Positions 1-10,965 of a stretch of 64,000 bases of DNA are shown in pieces. Below the pieces are notes generated by a model that had not been told where the DNA came from, ran no database searches, and worked only from the letters and a program-made list of their open reading frames with translations. The translations under genes and the position numbers were made by a program. Source of the stretch: Prorocentrum cordatum (taxonomy: Eukaryota > Sar > Dinophyceae > Prorocentrales > Prorocentraceae). The stretch lies in the NCBI GenBank assembly GCA_963575745.1, contig CAUYUJ010017837.1:185001-249000 (forward strand), in the 5' to 3' direction. The first letter of the stretch is position 1. Each line of letters begins with the position of its first letter.

Positions 1-190
1 TCGATTGTGAGATCAATAGTGCTATCGGTAGTAATATCGATTGCGAGATCGATAGTCGTATCGATTGTGAGACGGAGCGAATGAAATAGACCGAGTGAGA
101 TCGATTGTGAGATCGATTGAGTGATATCGATCGAGCAAGACCGATCTTGAGATCGATAGTGATATTGATACTGAGACCGATCGAGCGAGA
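1..190. repeat. Degenerate GATCGAT-rich tandem repeat
   Basis: The window opens inside a degenerate array built on GAGATCGAT, ATTGTGAGATCGAT and similar words. No unit is exact for long, so the array looks old. It ends near 190, where ordinary sequence begins. It is cut by the window edge, so its full size is unknown. Confidence 0.7.
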
Positions 191-284
191 CGTTGGTTCC
201 TCCCCCCGAACCTCCTTATCACCCGAAGGGTGGTCGTATAGGTATGTGCATGTATGTATATGCGGTTGTGCGTGTGCACGTGCA

Positions 285-302
285 CGTGTGTGTGTGTGTG
301 TG
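285..302. repeat. (GT)n microsatellite
   Basis: A short uninterrupted GT run lies within a GT-rich stretch (about 240-390). There is no sign of a gene here. Confidence 0.8.
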
Positions 303-429
303 CAGATTTGTGCTAGTATATTGTTGGACATGCATCTGCGGGATTGCTTTGTTGTGCACATGCGTGCGCTTGTGATGTGTGCAGTTGTGTATGCGTGTAC
401 CTATTTTCGCATTTTTTCGTTCGTTCGTG

Positions 430-488
430 TTTGGCCATCTTGGCTCAAGTTTGGCCAGCTGGGCTCAAGTTTGGCCATTTGGCTCGAG
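430..488 (+). other. Three tandem spliced-leader-like units (SL relics)
   Basis: Three head-to-tail units start at 430, 450 and 470. The first reads TTTGGCCATCTTGGCTCAAG. The second has GCTGGG in place of TCTTGG, and the third ends GGCTCGAG. The dinoflagellate spliced leader has the core GCCATTTTGGCTCAAG, so the first unit differs from that core by a single base over its last 16 positions. The array lies about 50 bp upstream of the first ATG of the LINE ORF1. Tandem decayed leaders are known in dinoflagellates as marks of repeated trans-splicing and re-integration of cDNA. The shared TTTGGCC start in place of CCGTAGCC is odd. It could mean that the units amplified locally after one SL copy had decayed. 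Confidence 0.6.
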
Positions 489-541
489 TGAGCCACGCTA
501 TCACTCACCTGGTCAGCCAGAGCAGGCAGGCCGCAGTGAAC

Positions 542-1557
542 ATGAGCGAGGGCAGGAAGGTGAAGGCGAATGGGGGCAACGCCGAGGCATCAGACAAGAA
601 GATCGCGCGCTCGGGCACGAAGGAGGAAGGGGAGGATGCAGGCATGCAGCATGCTGGTGAGAAGGCGGAGGCCGATGAGGCTGAGGAGGAGGAAGAGCAG
701 GCGGAAGAGGAAAATATCGAATTGGACATGAAGGGCATGATGACGAAAATGAAGAAGATGATGATGGACATGCTTAAAGACTTACAGGATACAAAGAAGG
801 AGGCAACGATGGCCACCGTCGTCGCACAGCAGGCGCAGACTACAGCGAGCAGGGCAGCACAAGCAGTGGATGCTGTACAAAAATCGGTAGAGAGCGTCAG
901 AGAGGAGGTGGGACTACTAAAAGATACCACGATCACGAAGGACGAACTGCCACAGTTGGTTAAAGACATCGTGAAAAGGGGCAGCAGTCGGCAGGGTGGT
1001 AGGAGCAGGAAACAGCGGAAGAGGAGGCGGCGGAGGAGGCTCCAGGTCAGCTGGCCAGGAATATGAGAAGAGGCGCGCCGTCACCTTCGGGAACTTCCCA
1101 GAGGACACCAAGAGCGAGTATATCATCGAACGGATCAACAAGCAGGTGGCGGCTGTTACGGCGGACCTGGAGAAGGACGGGGTGTTCGCATACGGCAAGC
1201 GGTGCGCGACGAGAGGAGGTGCGCGGTTCAAGACTGAGGAGGCCATGATGTCTTTCTTGCGGAAGCCTGACACGCCGAAGTCCTTCGAGCTTGGGGGGCA
1301 GCGTATTTAGCTCAACCGGGACGTGCGCAAGACGCCAGAAGACGAAGGCAAGGACAGCTTTCCGGAAGCTCGTCAGAGCAGCGATCGAGAACGAGGGGGG
1401 GAATGGGGGCATTGTGCAGGCGAGCGTCGACGTGGATTACCGCCGGGGGAACGTGAGGTATCAGGATGCCCGGATTGGCGAGTGCAAAAACGGCAACGTG
1501 GAGCTGAAGGGCGAGGGCATCAAGCTGGAGGCAAGGTACCAGGCGCTGCTGGAGTAG
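542..1557 (+). pseudogene. LINE 1 ORF1, coiled-coil plus RRM-like protein (frameshifted)
   Basis: The ORF starts at ATG 542 (MSEGRKVKANGG). Its first ~100 residues are very acidic, with a run of Glu between about residues 40 and 58. A Met/Lys-rich helical stretch and a coiled coil follow. That frame ends at TAG near 1066. Coding continues in a second frame from about 1035 (EYEKRRAVTFGNFPEDTKSE), which resembles the beta-alpha opening of an RNA-recognition fold, and then in a third frame to TAG 1557 (ending YQALLE). ORF1 proteins of LINEs bind element RNA and form trimers through coiled coils. The frame changes show decay. The RRM-like reading is from pattern only. Confidence 0.65.
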
Positions 1558-1848
1558 GGCACGGCTCCTGCTGATGAGGTTGCTATTCGGGGAGGGTGTC
1601 GTTGGGGAGGCGACGACAGGATATGGAGAGGAGGAGGACGAGGCAGAGGTGGAGGTAGAGGTAGAGGAGGACAGGCAGGGGCACCCGCGGGCGCAGGCGG
1701 CGGGCGCGGCGCTCGTCAGTCTGCCGAGGGCGACTTTCCAACTGCAGATCTGCGCGGCGTGCAGGCGCAGGGCTTTGGCACAGGATCCCACGACGCAGTC
1801 GTAACAGTTCATGCGGCGCCTGCGAGCTAGGAGACTGAGATTTGCGTT

Positions 1849-2480
1849 TTGGGCAAGAACCTCCATTCCATTCAGACAGACGTTCGGGAGTCGGAGCTTT
1901 TGATTGAACTTTTTTGTCTTGAGTGGGACGTTGCGTTATTCAGGGAAACCTGGCGCGAAAACGCGCGGGAGCGATGGTCGTTTGACGACGGGCGCATGTT
2001 TTGCGGGTCTGGTGGAACGGGGGCCGAGGCGCTGCGATCATGTTGCGCAGTCGATGGGCTTCTGGCTTCCACGCCCCCCAAGCACGAACGACAGACTGCG
2101 CGCCCTGGACGTCGATATCGGGGCCCACCGGTTTCGCTTCATCGCTGTTTACATGCCGCGAGGTGGTGATGCAGACGCTCACGTTGACGAAATGTATCAT
2201 TCGATCGAGGGCTTACTTTCAGATGCTCGTGCTGTGCGGCGGCCCTGCGTCGTTGGAGGCGATTGGGATGCGACCGTTGGGGCCCGGCAGCCCAGCGACG
2301 ATGCCGACGCGGTGGGTTTGCGCGGTGTTGGAGACCGCGACGCTCGAGGAGAGATGTTAGCGCAGTGGGCGGCTGGCCATCATTTGGCACTTGCAAATGC
2401 GATTTCTGATAGGGATTCCGACAACATGTGGACGCGCCAGCGTGGAACGAGCAGGCGACAGCTCGATTATTTTTGGTGAG
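1849..2480 (+). pseudogene. LINE 1 endonuclease domain (EEP/AP-endonuclease family)
   Basis: The domain lies in two frames. The first reads NLHSIQTDVRESELL...VALFRETWRE, matching the N-terminal part of LINE endonucleases, where Asn and a Glu-bearing strand form the metal site. The second frame carries RFRFIAVYMPRGG, then VVGGDWDATVG (the family's GGDFN/GGDWN box) and finally RRQLDYFW (the D-Y/H strand near the end of the fold). The order and spacing fit an exonuclease-endonuclease-phosphatase domain of about 210 residues. This enzyme nicks target DNA to prime reverse transcription. A TGA follows at about 2478 and at least one frameshift is present. Confidence 0.75.
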
Positions 2481-4619
2481 TATGGGCAAATCGCGGTGCA
2501 CTGCCGACGCAGAGGCCACTGAGGATATAGGCGTCGGCGTTGACCGCCGCGCTGTCCGACTGACTTAGCCCCTTCCTCGGTCCAGGCGCAAGGCGGGGGG
2601 CATGCAGGCCAGGCGCGGTTTCCGCGGTTGGAAGCCTAGCAGCAGCGCGCAGTGCCGGGACGAATTGGACGCGCGCCTCCGCGTATTCTGCAGCGGCTCC
2701 GACACGGCGCCAGACTTGGAAATCAGACGCATTGCTATCGAGAGTGCTCTCGAACATGTTGCGGATCAGTCTCGGCGAGCTGATGCAGGCGCGGATGCCG
2801 ACGCAGAGGCTTCGCGACAGCTTCTCCACAGCCTCATCGACCAACGCAGGGCTGCTCGCGGGTCGGGCGCGAAGGGCGCTGTGCGGGGCGTCGGCAGAAA
2901 TTGCACGGAAAGAGATGCAAGCAGTTGCAAGTGCACGGGGGAGCGCGAAAACGAGCAACATTTTGGCTGAGTTCCGGGACCTACAACGACTCGTGGACAT
3001 CTGGAACCTCGGCAAGGGAGATTGCATATGCTCCGTGGTCGACGAAAAATCGGCACAGAGAACTGACATCAATGATGTCGCAGAGGTATTTGCTAGTTTC
3101 TTTGAATCTCTGCGCGACGGGTCGCCTGGAGCTTATTGTTGCGGTGCCGGTGCCAGCCGAGTGCCCGCTGTCACGCCCGACAAAGTCCCGTCGCAGCTGA
3201 AACGCGCGCGGCCGGGCAAGGCGCCCGACCGAGGAAGGCGTCGTCGCAGAGCTTATTCGACGCGGGGGCGCATTGCTTTTCAATGTGATTGCTGATATTT
3301 TCATAGCCCTCTTGAAGCCAGGGGCAGTGATCCCGGGGTACTGGGAGGCGTCTTCAATGCGATTTTGTCCAAGAACGGCGATGCGAGGTTCGCAGAGAAC
3401 TATCGGCTTATTTGTATCATCCCCATATTGTATAAACTGTTCAGTCGGGTGCCGCGCGGGTGCATATCTGGGATAATCACTGCAGCGCAGTCGTGCGATC
3501 GAGCGGGTTTCTGGCCAGGCTACTCCTGCGATGACCACCTCTTCTCGCTGACCCTCATTGCAGAGAAATGCAGCGAGTATAATTTGCCTCATTGGGTTGC
3601 CGCGCTTGATGTCAAGAAGGCCTTCGACTCAATTGACCGCGGCAGCATTTGGGCGTCTCTGTTTTCTCACGGCGCCCCGCCAGCGCACGTGGCCGTCCTT
3701 TCCAGACTCTGCCGGGGGCAACGCGGTCGAGTTCAGAGCGCTGCCGCTGGCCGCGAGTTCGGCATCTGCAGGGGGGCCGCGCAGGGAGATCCAATCAGCC
3801 CCATTCTTTTCATTTCTGTCTTGGAGGAAGTCATGCGCAGGGTCAAAGTGAAGTGGGGTTCGCGGACTTGCGGCGTTCAGCTTGGGTATGGTCCAGATTC
3901 GTTTGTTACCGATCTGCGATTTTCTGACGTATATTGGTCATCGGCCGCACGTTGCTTAAAGTGAAGCAGATGCTGGCAGACATTGTCCAGGAATGTGCGA
4001 GGGTTGGGCTCGACTCGCACCCTGATAATATCCATATCCAGCACAATAACATTGGATATGGCAGCCGCGTCAAGAAAGCGACGTTAGCTGGCGTGGAAAT
4101 CGAAGTCTTGGGTCCAATGGAACATGCCATGTACCTCGGGAGGGCCCTCTCGCTGGTCGACGCGAGCGATTCGGAGCTCGCCCACCCGGCCCGGAAGGCG
4201 TGGTCGAAATTCGGCGTGTACCGTGGCGAGATCATCGACACGGCCGTGCCTGTGTCCTTACGGTCGAAGTTGTTCCACGCTGTGCTCACCCCACAATCTT
4301 ACGTGGTTGCGTATCTTGGGGGGTGACAGAGTCCCGGGTGGCGCGGCTGCGACCCACCCAGCTGAAGATGGTTCGCATGATCTTGGGGCGGAGCCGCAAG
4401 CGAGAGCCGGATGGATAACTAGAGACGCGGGTAGAATTGCTGCAGCGGGTGACTCCAGAGGCGAAGCGCGCGATGCATGAGTGCGGAGCGCCGCCTTAGG
4501 ACGCCGAGCTGAAAACCCGCCGCCGTTAGTGGGGAATTCGCGCGGAGGCGATGAGTCGCAACCGTTGGGCGAAGAAGGCGCTCGGCTGGCTGCCTGGCCA
4601 GGTCCTCTCGGGGCCTCGG
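2481..4619 (+). pseudogene. LINE 1 reverse transcriptase and C-terminal segment
   Basis: After a linker, the RT begins with a KAPD-type motif (ARPGKAPDR near 3210) and LLFNVIADIF. It then shows NYRLICIIPILYKLF (from 3398), LDVKKAFDS (3605-3631, first catalytic Asp at 3608-3610), and AAQGDPISPILF (QGDPISP at 3782-3802). The catalytic F/Y-x-D-D box is broken: LRFSD at 3914-3928 is followed by a one-base shift, and coding resumes as ILVIGRTLLKVKQ. The frame then runs to YVVAYLGG at 4324. The C-terminal part reads LRPTQLKMVRMILGRSRKR and NRWAKKALGWLPGQ, typical of dinoflagellate LINE tails. It is inactive because of frameshifts near 3290-3365 and 3929 and of stops after 4324. Confidence 0.85.
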
Positions 4620-5392
4620 TATAGGGCTACAGGGCTACAGGGCTATAGGGCTAGGCTATAAGGCTATAGGGCTATAGGGACTATGGGGCTACAGGACTAT
4701 AGGGCTATAGGGCTATATAGAGCTACCGGGCACCTGGGCACCCGGGCACTTGGGCACCCAGGCGCCCGGGCACGCGGGCACCCTATGGCACCCAGGCGCC
4801 CGGGCGCCCGGGCACTTGGGCACCCCCGGGCACCCGGGCACCCAGGCGCGCGGCGAAAATCGGCGGCAAACTTCAACCATATGAATCCGCTAGGACTCCT
4901 ACAGAGGTAAGCTCTGATTGGGGAATATTGTTGCATGGTGTTCCCCAATCAGAGCTTGCCTCTGTAGGGATCCTAGCGGATTTAAGGGTAGGTGAGGTGC
5001 GCCGCCGATTCGGTGGCCGGGCCCGGGTGCCTGGGTGCCCGGGTGCCCGGGTTCGCCGCCGATTCGGCGGCCGGGCCCGGGTGCCCGGGTGCCCGGGTGC
5101 CCGGGTTCGCCGCCGATTCGGTGGCCGGGCCCGGGTGCCCGGGTGCCCGGGTGCCCGGGTGCCCGGGTGCCCGGGTGACGGGTGCCCGGTTCCCGGGTGG
5201 GTGCAAGGGTGCTGGGTGCCCAGGTGCCCGGTGCCCTGTGCCCCTATAGCTTTGTAGCCCTATATCCCTATCGCTCTGTAGCCCTATAGCCCGATAGCCC
5301 TATAACCCATATAGCCATATAGCCATATAGTAGCTCATATAGCGCCCAAGAGCACATATAGCCCTGTAGCCCTATAGCCCTACAGCCCTAAA
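4620..5392. mobile_element. Large foldback element, copy 1
   Basis: The left arm is a degenerate run of GGGCTATAGGGCTACA words, then a run of GGCACCCGGGCACC words, then GGCGAAAATCGGCGGC. The centre is a near-perfect 42-bp inverted repeat, 4884-4925 against 4941-4983, around a 15-nt loop. The right arm mirrors the left: GCCGCCGATTCGG, then GGTGCCCGGGTGCC words, then CCCTATAGCCC words ending in AGCCCTAAAAAG. The whole ~770 bp can fold into one long hairpin. It has no coding capacity. It lies between the LINE tail and the gag module. Confidence 0.8.
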
Positions 5393-6381
5393 AAGATTAT
5401 GAATGGGTTTTCCCTGTTATCATACTGATTATGCGAAGTCGTTTCGGTTGATCGTCTTTTCGGCCTGATGCGGATGGGGAGTAACATCGGGCAGTTTCCC
5501 TTTGCATGGTAGCGCGGGGCCTGGTTGGATCCTCGGACGCTGACGCCAGGAGTGGTTTCGAGCGCGTGCCTCTTGTGACAGTGGCGCCGAGGACGCACTG
5601 TGGGAACGGATGTGCGCGTGTCTCGGGAGATGCGCTCGCCGGATGGTGACCTGGCGGGCGAAAGTTTTGGTTCTGCAGTTCGCCAAGAACCGACTTGAGC
5701 ATATCAACAGAGATATCGAAGCGGAGCTCACCCCGTCCAGGGCGAGCAACAGTGGCAACCAATGAGGAGCTGACCCAATAGTTGCTGGCCCTAGCCCAAG
5801 AGGTGCAGAGGCTCAGCGAGGACAGCGCGAAATCTCGTCTGGAGCAGCAGGGAGGCGCTCGAGCTATCCCTGCCCTGGTGGGGGCGGCCAATCGTATGGC
5901 GGAGAAATTTGAGAGCCAGTTCCAGAGAGGCCAGTCGACGCGGAGGGCATCGGCAAACCAGCGGCGTTCGACGGCGCGGAGGCAAAGTGCAGAGAGTGGG
6001 CTGCCAAGTTCTGCTCGCCGCGACCCTATGGGGAGGGGGCATTGGCAAGCGGCGTTCGGTGCCAACGGCGACGACGAGATAGGCCAGATCGACGGGATGG
6101 TGGCTCAACTGCATGCGGGGATCCAGCAGCTGGCGACCGATGGGCCGTTCTACATCGCCCAAAACGTTGAGGGGGGCAGCGGGCTCGAGCGTTGGAGGCG
6201 CATGGCTCGAAGGTTCGGTCCCTTCACTGGCGAGCGCAAGCGGAACTTGCTGAAGCACGCGCTGCCCCCCGGGCGCTGCAAGCTTGAGAAGTTGGCGGGC
6301 GCCCCGGAGAGATGGGGGGAGGAGGCGGTAAAGCGCCGCGAGTCCAGGAGGGATGGTGACGGCAACCGGGGGCGCCTCTCG
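5393..6381 (+). pseudogene. Retroelement gag fragment, copy A
   Basis: A plus-strand frame reads ATNEELTQ, then TAG (5779-5781), then LLALAQEVQRLSEDSAKS, so one stop interrupts an otherwise continuous frame. Further on, a shifted frame gives the words AAFDGAEAKCREWAAKF, which resemble the start of a dinoflagellate retroelement capsid. The fragment ends at the duplication junction and is repeated at 7608-8593, where the downstream part is kept. Confidence 0.65.
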
Positions 6382-6752
6382 GACAGAGTCCCGGGTGGCG
6401 CGGCTGCGACCCACCCAGCTGAAGATGGTTCGCATGATCTTGGGGCGGGGCCGCAAGCGAGAGCCGGATGGATAACTAGAGACGCGGGTATAATTGCTGC
6501 AGCGGGTGACTCCAGAGGCGAAGCGCGCGATGCATGAGTGCGGAGTGCCGCCTTAGGACGCCGGGCTGAAAACCCGCCGCCGTCAGTGGGGAATTCGCGC
6601 GGAGGCGATGAGTCGCAACCGTTGGGCGAAGAAGGCGCTCGGCTGGCTGCCTGGCCAGGTCCTCTCGGGGCCTCGGGGCCATCTTCGGGCGCAGAGAGCA
6701 CGCGCCGTCGAGAGTGCGGAACCGGGGAAAAATCCTTACCATCATTTTTAAA
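6382..6752 (+). pseudogene. Second copy of the LINE 1 3' end
   Basis: This repeats 4325-4619 almost base for base and then runs on about 75 bp (GGGCCATCTTCGGGC to the A/T-rich CATTTTTAAAAAGG). That extension was lost in the first copy. It therefore preserves the likely true LINE 3' end, in a frame reading ...RARAVESAEPGKN before a stop. Confidence 0.8.
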
Positions 6753-7607
6753 AAGGCTTTAGGGCTATGGGGCTTTCAGGCTATAGGGCGAGAAGGCTGT
6801 GGGGCTATGGGGCTACAGGGCTACAGGTCCATAGGGCTATAGGGCTAGGCTATAAGGCTATAAGGCTATATGGGGCTATGGGGCTACAGGACTATAGGGC
6901 TATAGGGCTACATAGAGCTACCGGGCACCTGGGCACCCGGGCACTTGGGCACCCAGGCGCCCGGGCACGCGGGCACCCAGGCACCCCGGCACCCAGGCGC
7001 CCGGGCACAGGCGCCTGGGCGCCCGGGCACCCGGGCACCCCCGGGCACCCGGGCACCCAGGCGCGCGGCGAAAATCGGCGGCAAACCTCACCTAACCATA
7101 TGAATCCGCTAGGACTCCTACAGAGGCAAGCTCTGATTGGGGAATATTGTTGCATGGTGTTCCACAATCAGAGCTTGCCTCTGTAGGGATCCTAGCGGAT
7201 TTAAGGGTAGGTGAGGTGCGCCGCCGATGCGGTGGCCGGGCCTGGGTGCCCGGGTGCCCGGGTGCCCGGGTTCGCCGCCGATTCGGCGGCCGGGCCCGGG
7301 TGCCCGGGTGCCCGGGTTCGCCGCCGATTCGGTGGCCGGGCCCGGGTGCCCGGATGCCCGGGTGCCCGGGTGCCCGGGTGACGGGTGCCCGGTTCCCGGG
7401 TGGGTGCCCGGGTGCTGGGTGCCCAGGTGCCCGGTGCCCTGTAGCCCTATAGTTTCATAGCCCTAATTATACCCCTATCGCTCTGTAGTCCTATAGCCCG
7501 ATAGCCCTATAACCCATCTAGCCATATAGCCATATAGTAGCTCATATAGCGCCCAAGAGCACATATAGCCCTGTAGCCCTATAGCCCTATACAGCCCTAA
7601 AAAGATT
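6753..7607. mobile_element. Large foldback element, copy 2
   Basis: This has the same architecture as the copy at 4620-5392. The left arm opens TTTAGGGCTATGGGG. The central inverted repeat is 7103-7144 against 7160-7202, with one mismatch from TTCCACAATC. The right arm ends CAGCCCTAAAAAG. Both ends carry the complementary words TTTAGGGC / GCCCTAAA. It differs from copy 1 in the number of CCCGGGTGCC words, so the arms vary by repeat slippage. Confidence 0.8.
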
Positions 7608-10370
7608 ATGATTGGGCTTTTCCTTGTTATCATACTGATTATGCGAAGTCGTTTCGGTTGATTGTCTTTTCGGCCTGATGCGGATGGGGAGTAACATCGG
7701 GCAGTTTCCCTTTTCATGGTAGCGCGGGGCCTGGTTGGATCCTCGGACGACGACGCCAGGAGTGGCTTCGAGTGCGCGCCTCTTGTGACAGTGGCGCCGA
7801 GGACGCACTGTGGGAACGGATGTGCACGTGTCTCGGGAGATGCGCTCGCCGGAAGGTGACCTGGCGGGCGAAAGTTTTGGTTCTGCAGTTCGCCAAGAAC
7901 CGACTTGAGCAGATCAACAGAGATATCGAAGCGGAGCTCACCCCGTCCAGGGCGAGCAACAGTGGCAACCAATGAGGAGCTGACCCAATAGTTGCTGGCC
8001 CTAGCCCAAGAGGTGCAGAGGCTCAGCGAGGACAGCGCGAAATCTCGTCTGGAGCAGCAGAGGGGGCGCTCGAGCTACCCCTGCCCCGGTGGGGGCGGCA
8101 ATCGTATGGCGGAGAAATTTGAGAGCCAGTTCCAGAGGCCAGTCGACGCGGAGGGCATCGGCAAACCAGCGGCGTTCGACGGCGCGGAGGCAAAGTGCAG
8201 AGAGTGGGCTGCCAAGTTCTGCTCGCCGCGACCCTATGGGGAGGGGGCGTGGGCAAGCGGCGTTCGGTGCCAACGGCGACGACGAGATAGGCCAGATCGA
8301 CGGGATGGTGGCTCAACCGCGTGCGGGGATCCAGCAGCTGGCGACCGATGGGCCGTTCTACATCGCCCAAAACGTTGAGGGGGGCAGCGGGCTCGAGCGT
8401 TGGAGGCGCATGGCTCGAAGGTTCGATCCCTTCACTGGCGAGCGCAAGCGGAACTTGCTGAAGCACGCGCTGCCCCCCGGGCGCTGCAAGCTTGAGAAGT
8501 TGGCGGGCGCCCCGGAGAGATGGGGGGAGGAGGCGGTAAAGCGCCGCGAGTCCAGGAGGGATGGTGACGGCAACCGGGGGCGCCTCTCGGACAGCGCGCG
8601 CACGTTGGCCCTAGAGAATACGCTGCCTTCCGAGCTCGAAGAACGTGTTCTTCTCAACCAGAGCCGCCTGAGCGCATGCGAGTTGCCGGGGAGAGAGACC
8701 GCTTCGTGCCTGGAGGCTCGAACCGGCGCGGGGCTCGGAGATGTCCCGGCGCTTGCCGAGCAGCAGTGCGACCCCGATGCCAGGAACGTCGGCGCCCTGG
8801 CGCCCGCGCCCCAGAACGGCAAGGTCGGCGGGGGCAAGAATGGCAAGGGCACGGCGGCCGGTGGCAAAGGCAAGGGCGACGAAGATAAGAAGACTGGCCG
8901 AGGCCCAGGCGCTGGCGGAGGAGCTGACGCGCCCCGCCTCGCCTGCTGGAGCTGCGGACGCTCGGGGCGCAGGAGCTCGGACTGCTGGGGGCCGCAGGCT
9001 TCTGCGGAGGTAATCGCCCAGGCGAAGGCCATGGCGCTGGCAAGGGGCAGCGCGAAGCAGAAGGGCGACGGCGGTAAGCGCGACGCAGGCTCGCTGGGCG
9101 CAGGCGACGCCGAACGGGATGCCCCTGGCGGCTGGGCAGGAGACGAACGCGCAGGAGACAAGACGGAAGGTCGTGGACGAGAAAGGCTGGGCGAAGGTCA
9201 ACTTCGACAGCGGCTGCGCGGGCTCGGCGATTCCTCGGGATTGGACACCTGCGACCTCGGCGCCCCCCGGTCGCCGAATCAAGACGGCGAGTGGGAGCGC
9301 CGTCGCAGGCGAGGGCGGCGGCGCGCTCGCGGGGGCCAGCGAGATTGGCTCCAGGATTCGCCTTGCCGGGCGCAGAGCCGCCGTTGCCGGGCCTTTCGTT
9401 GCGGCCAGCGAGATGCTCGAGAAGAGGATCGGCATCCTCGACGAGAGTCGCGGCGTGGTGGCCGACAGAAGGTCCACGGCAGGCAAGGCGATCGCGGGGC
9501 TGGTCGCCGCGTTGAGGTGGAAAGGAGAGCTGGGGGCCAACGCCAGGTTGCGCTGGGGGCGCGGGGTGCGCGACGCATGCCTCAAGTTGCCGAAGGCCAA
9601 GGCTCAGGGGCTCGGGGCGCTGTCGCTGAACGCGGTCGAGTCGGTGCACGCCCATCGGCGAGCGGAGGCTGATCTATTTGCTCGAGCTCGGGCTGGACTT
9701 GCCTCGCCAGCTCGGCCAACTGCCTCTCCGACGTCGGGGGGCAGCCGGCAGGCGCGGCCGCGAGTCCGAGCGCGCAGCCGGCGCCCGGGCGGCTGGTAGG
9801 ATGCGCGAGAGCCCCGGAGGGGGCTCGCTGCCCCCAGGAGGAAGAGGCGCGAGAGCAGCGCGGCAGACCGCCGCGAGCTAGGCTGTCCAGGGGCCCAGGT
9901 CAGCCTTCTGGCATCGAGATCGAGGGGCATGAGGCACAGGGACTGGCCGGGCGCACCGCGGGCGCCTGCCCGCCGAGGGAGAGCCCCCCGCGGTCGTCAC
10001 CGACCACGGCCACATCAATGCCAGCAAGTCGGACAGCAGGGGTCGGGGCGCCAGCGCCGCGGTCGCGGTCCTGGCGACGCGCGACTGCCTGCCGAGCGGG
10101 GCGGGCCGCCGCGGCGCGAGCTCGTCCCCGGCCAAGGGGAAGGTCGACTTCAGCTCCAGCGTGGCCGTCGACTTCTTCAACCACATTGGCCACGAGAGGC
10201 GCGCGTGCCAGTCCGATGGCGAGAACCCGCCCCCGGCGCTCAAAAGGGGCGCTTGCGTCGAGATCGAGGATCAGCCCCGCGACTTATGCCTGAACGCCCC
10301 AACCCCTTGGCCGGATGTTTTTCCTCTTTTTTTCCGTGGGGGGTCAACCTTCGCGGCGACCCGTTAAACC
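7608..10370 (+). mobile_element. Decayed gag-pol retroelement (gag, zinc knuckle, protease, integrase remnants)
   Basis: The gag start repeats copy A, including the TAG at 7989-7991. It is followed by FDGAEAKCREW, ENTLPSELEERVLLNQSR (~8620) and a Gly/Lys-rich linker. A zinc-knuckle-like CWSCGRSGRRSSDC at 8944-8985 has Arg where the CX2CX4HX4C knuckle needs His. A retropepsin start, VNFDSGCAGSAIP, follows with DSG at 9206-9214, in another frame, leading into IKTASGSAVAGEGGG. Near 10161-10250, a frame reading FFNHIGHERRACQSDGENPPPALK resembles an integrase core around its second catalytic Asp. No RT is seen. Frames change several times, so the element is dead. The order gag-protease-integrase suggests a copia-like element, but the superfamily is not settled. 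Confidence 0.6.
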
Positions 10371-10439
10371 TGGAACCCTTGGCGGCGCGTGGGTTTCTTC
10401 CCTTCTTCCGCGCGCGAGTTGCCACTGGGGCCCCTGAGC

Positions 10440-10965
10440 CCTTCCGACTACTGTACCACTGATACTTGAGTACGACTGGTACTATCATGTACTAGCGCGC
10501 AGTTGCTCCTAGAAAGAACGCGTGTTCCTGCCGTGCAAGTACCTGATGTCGTATTACAACTGGTAGGACTGTGCGCCCTAGTACATCTCCCTAGTACCAA
10601 TCCCTGGTCCTCGTACAACTCCTGGTACAACTCCCCGACGCGACTCCCTGGTGCAATTCTCTGGCACAACTAGTACCAGTACAAATGTTTGAATCAATCC
10701 TCGAGTGCTAGTACAACTCGCCAGTACAAATCCCTAGTGCAACTCCCAGGTACAACTCCCTAGTAATAATACAACGTATAGTACAAGTCCGTAGTGTAAC
10801 TTAGTGGTAGAATGTGATCGCACAACTCCCTAGCATAACTTTTAGTAACACTCCCGTGTGGAAACAGTATTCATGCAACTCCTTGGTACAAGTCCCCGCC
10901 ACAATTCCCTAGTTTTGAGCACAACTCCTTAAGGCAAGCTTCTCATTGCTAGCACGACTCCCGAG
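10440..10965. repeat. Degenerate TAGTACAACTCCC minisatellite
   Basis: About 500 bp of diverged units built on CTAGTACAACTCCCTGGTACAA. Spacing is irregular at around 20-27 bp. The GTAC words come in pairs, giving many small palindromes. No coding frame is seen. Confidence 0.75.

Larger units (their letters stand above)
430..4619 (+). mobile_element. LINE 1, near full-length decayed non-LTR retrotransposon
   Basis: In order on the plus strand: SL-like array, acidic coiled-coil/RRM-like ORF1 (542-1557), a 1558-1848 interval with a few Glu-rich codons, an apurinic-type endonuclease (1849-2480), a linker (2481-3180), a reverse transcriptase (3180-4324), and a post-RT C-terminal segment (4325-4619). 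This is the standard two-ORF LINE order. Several frameshifts and stops make it inactive. The 3' part was later copied by a tandem duplication and reappears at 6382-6752, where it runs about 75 bp further before an A/T-rich end. No target-site duplication could be defined by eye. Confidence 0.8.
4325..8593. repeat. Tandem duplication, two units of ~2.06 and ~2.2 kb
   Basis: Unit A starts at 4325 with GACAGAGTCCCGGG and unit B starts at 6382 with the same words. Each holds, in the same order, the LINE 3' tail, a GGGCTATAG foldback and a gag module. Unit B is longer because it keeps LINE sequence that unit A lost (6678-6752). At the junction, GACAG is shared by the gag sequence (CTCGGACAG, 6380-6386 and 8586-8592) and the LINE sequence (GGTGACAGAG, 4323-4331). 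The duplication therefore has 5-bp microhomology at its breakpoint. Confidence 0.85.
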
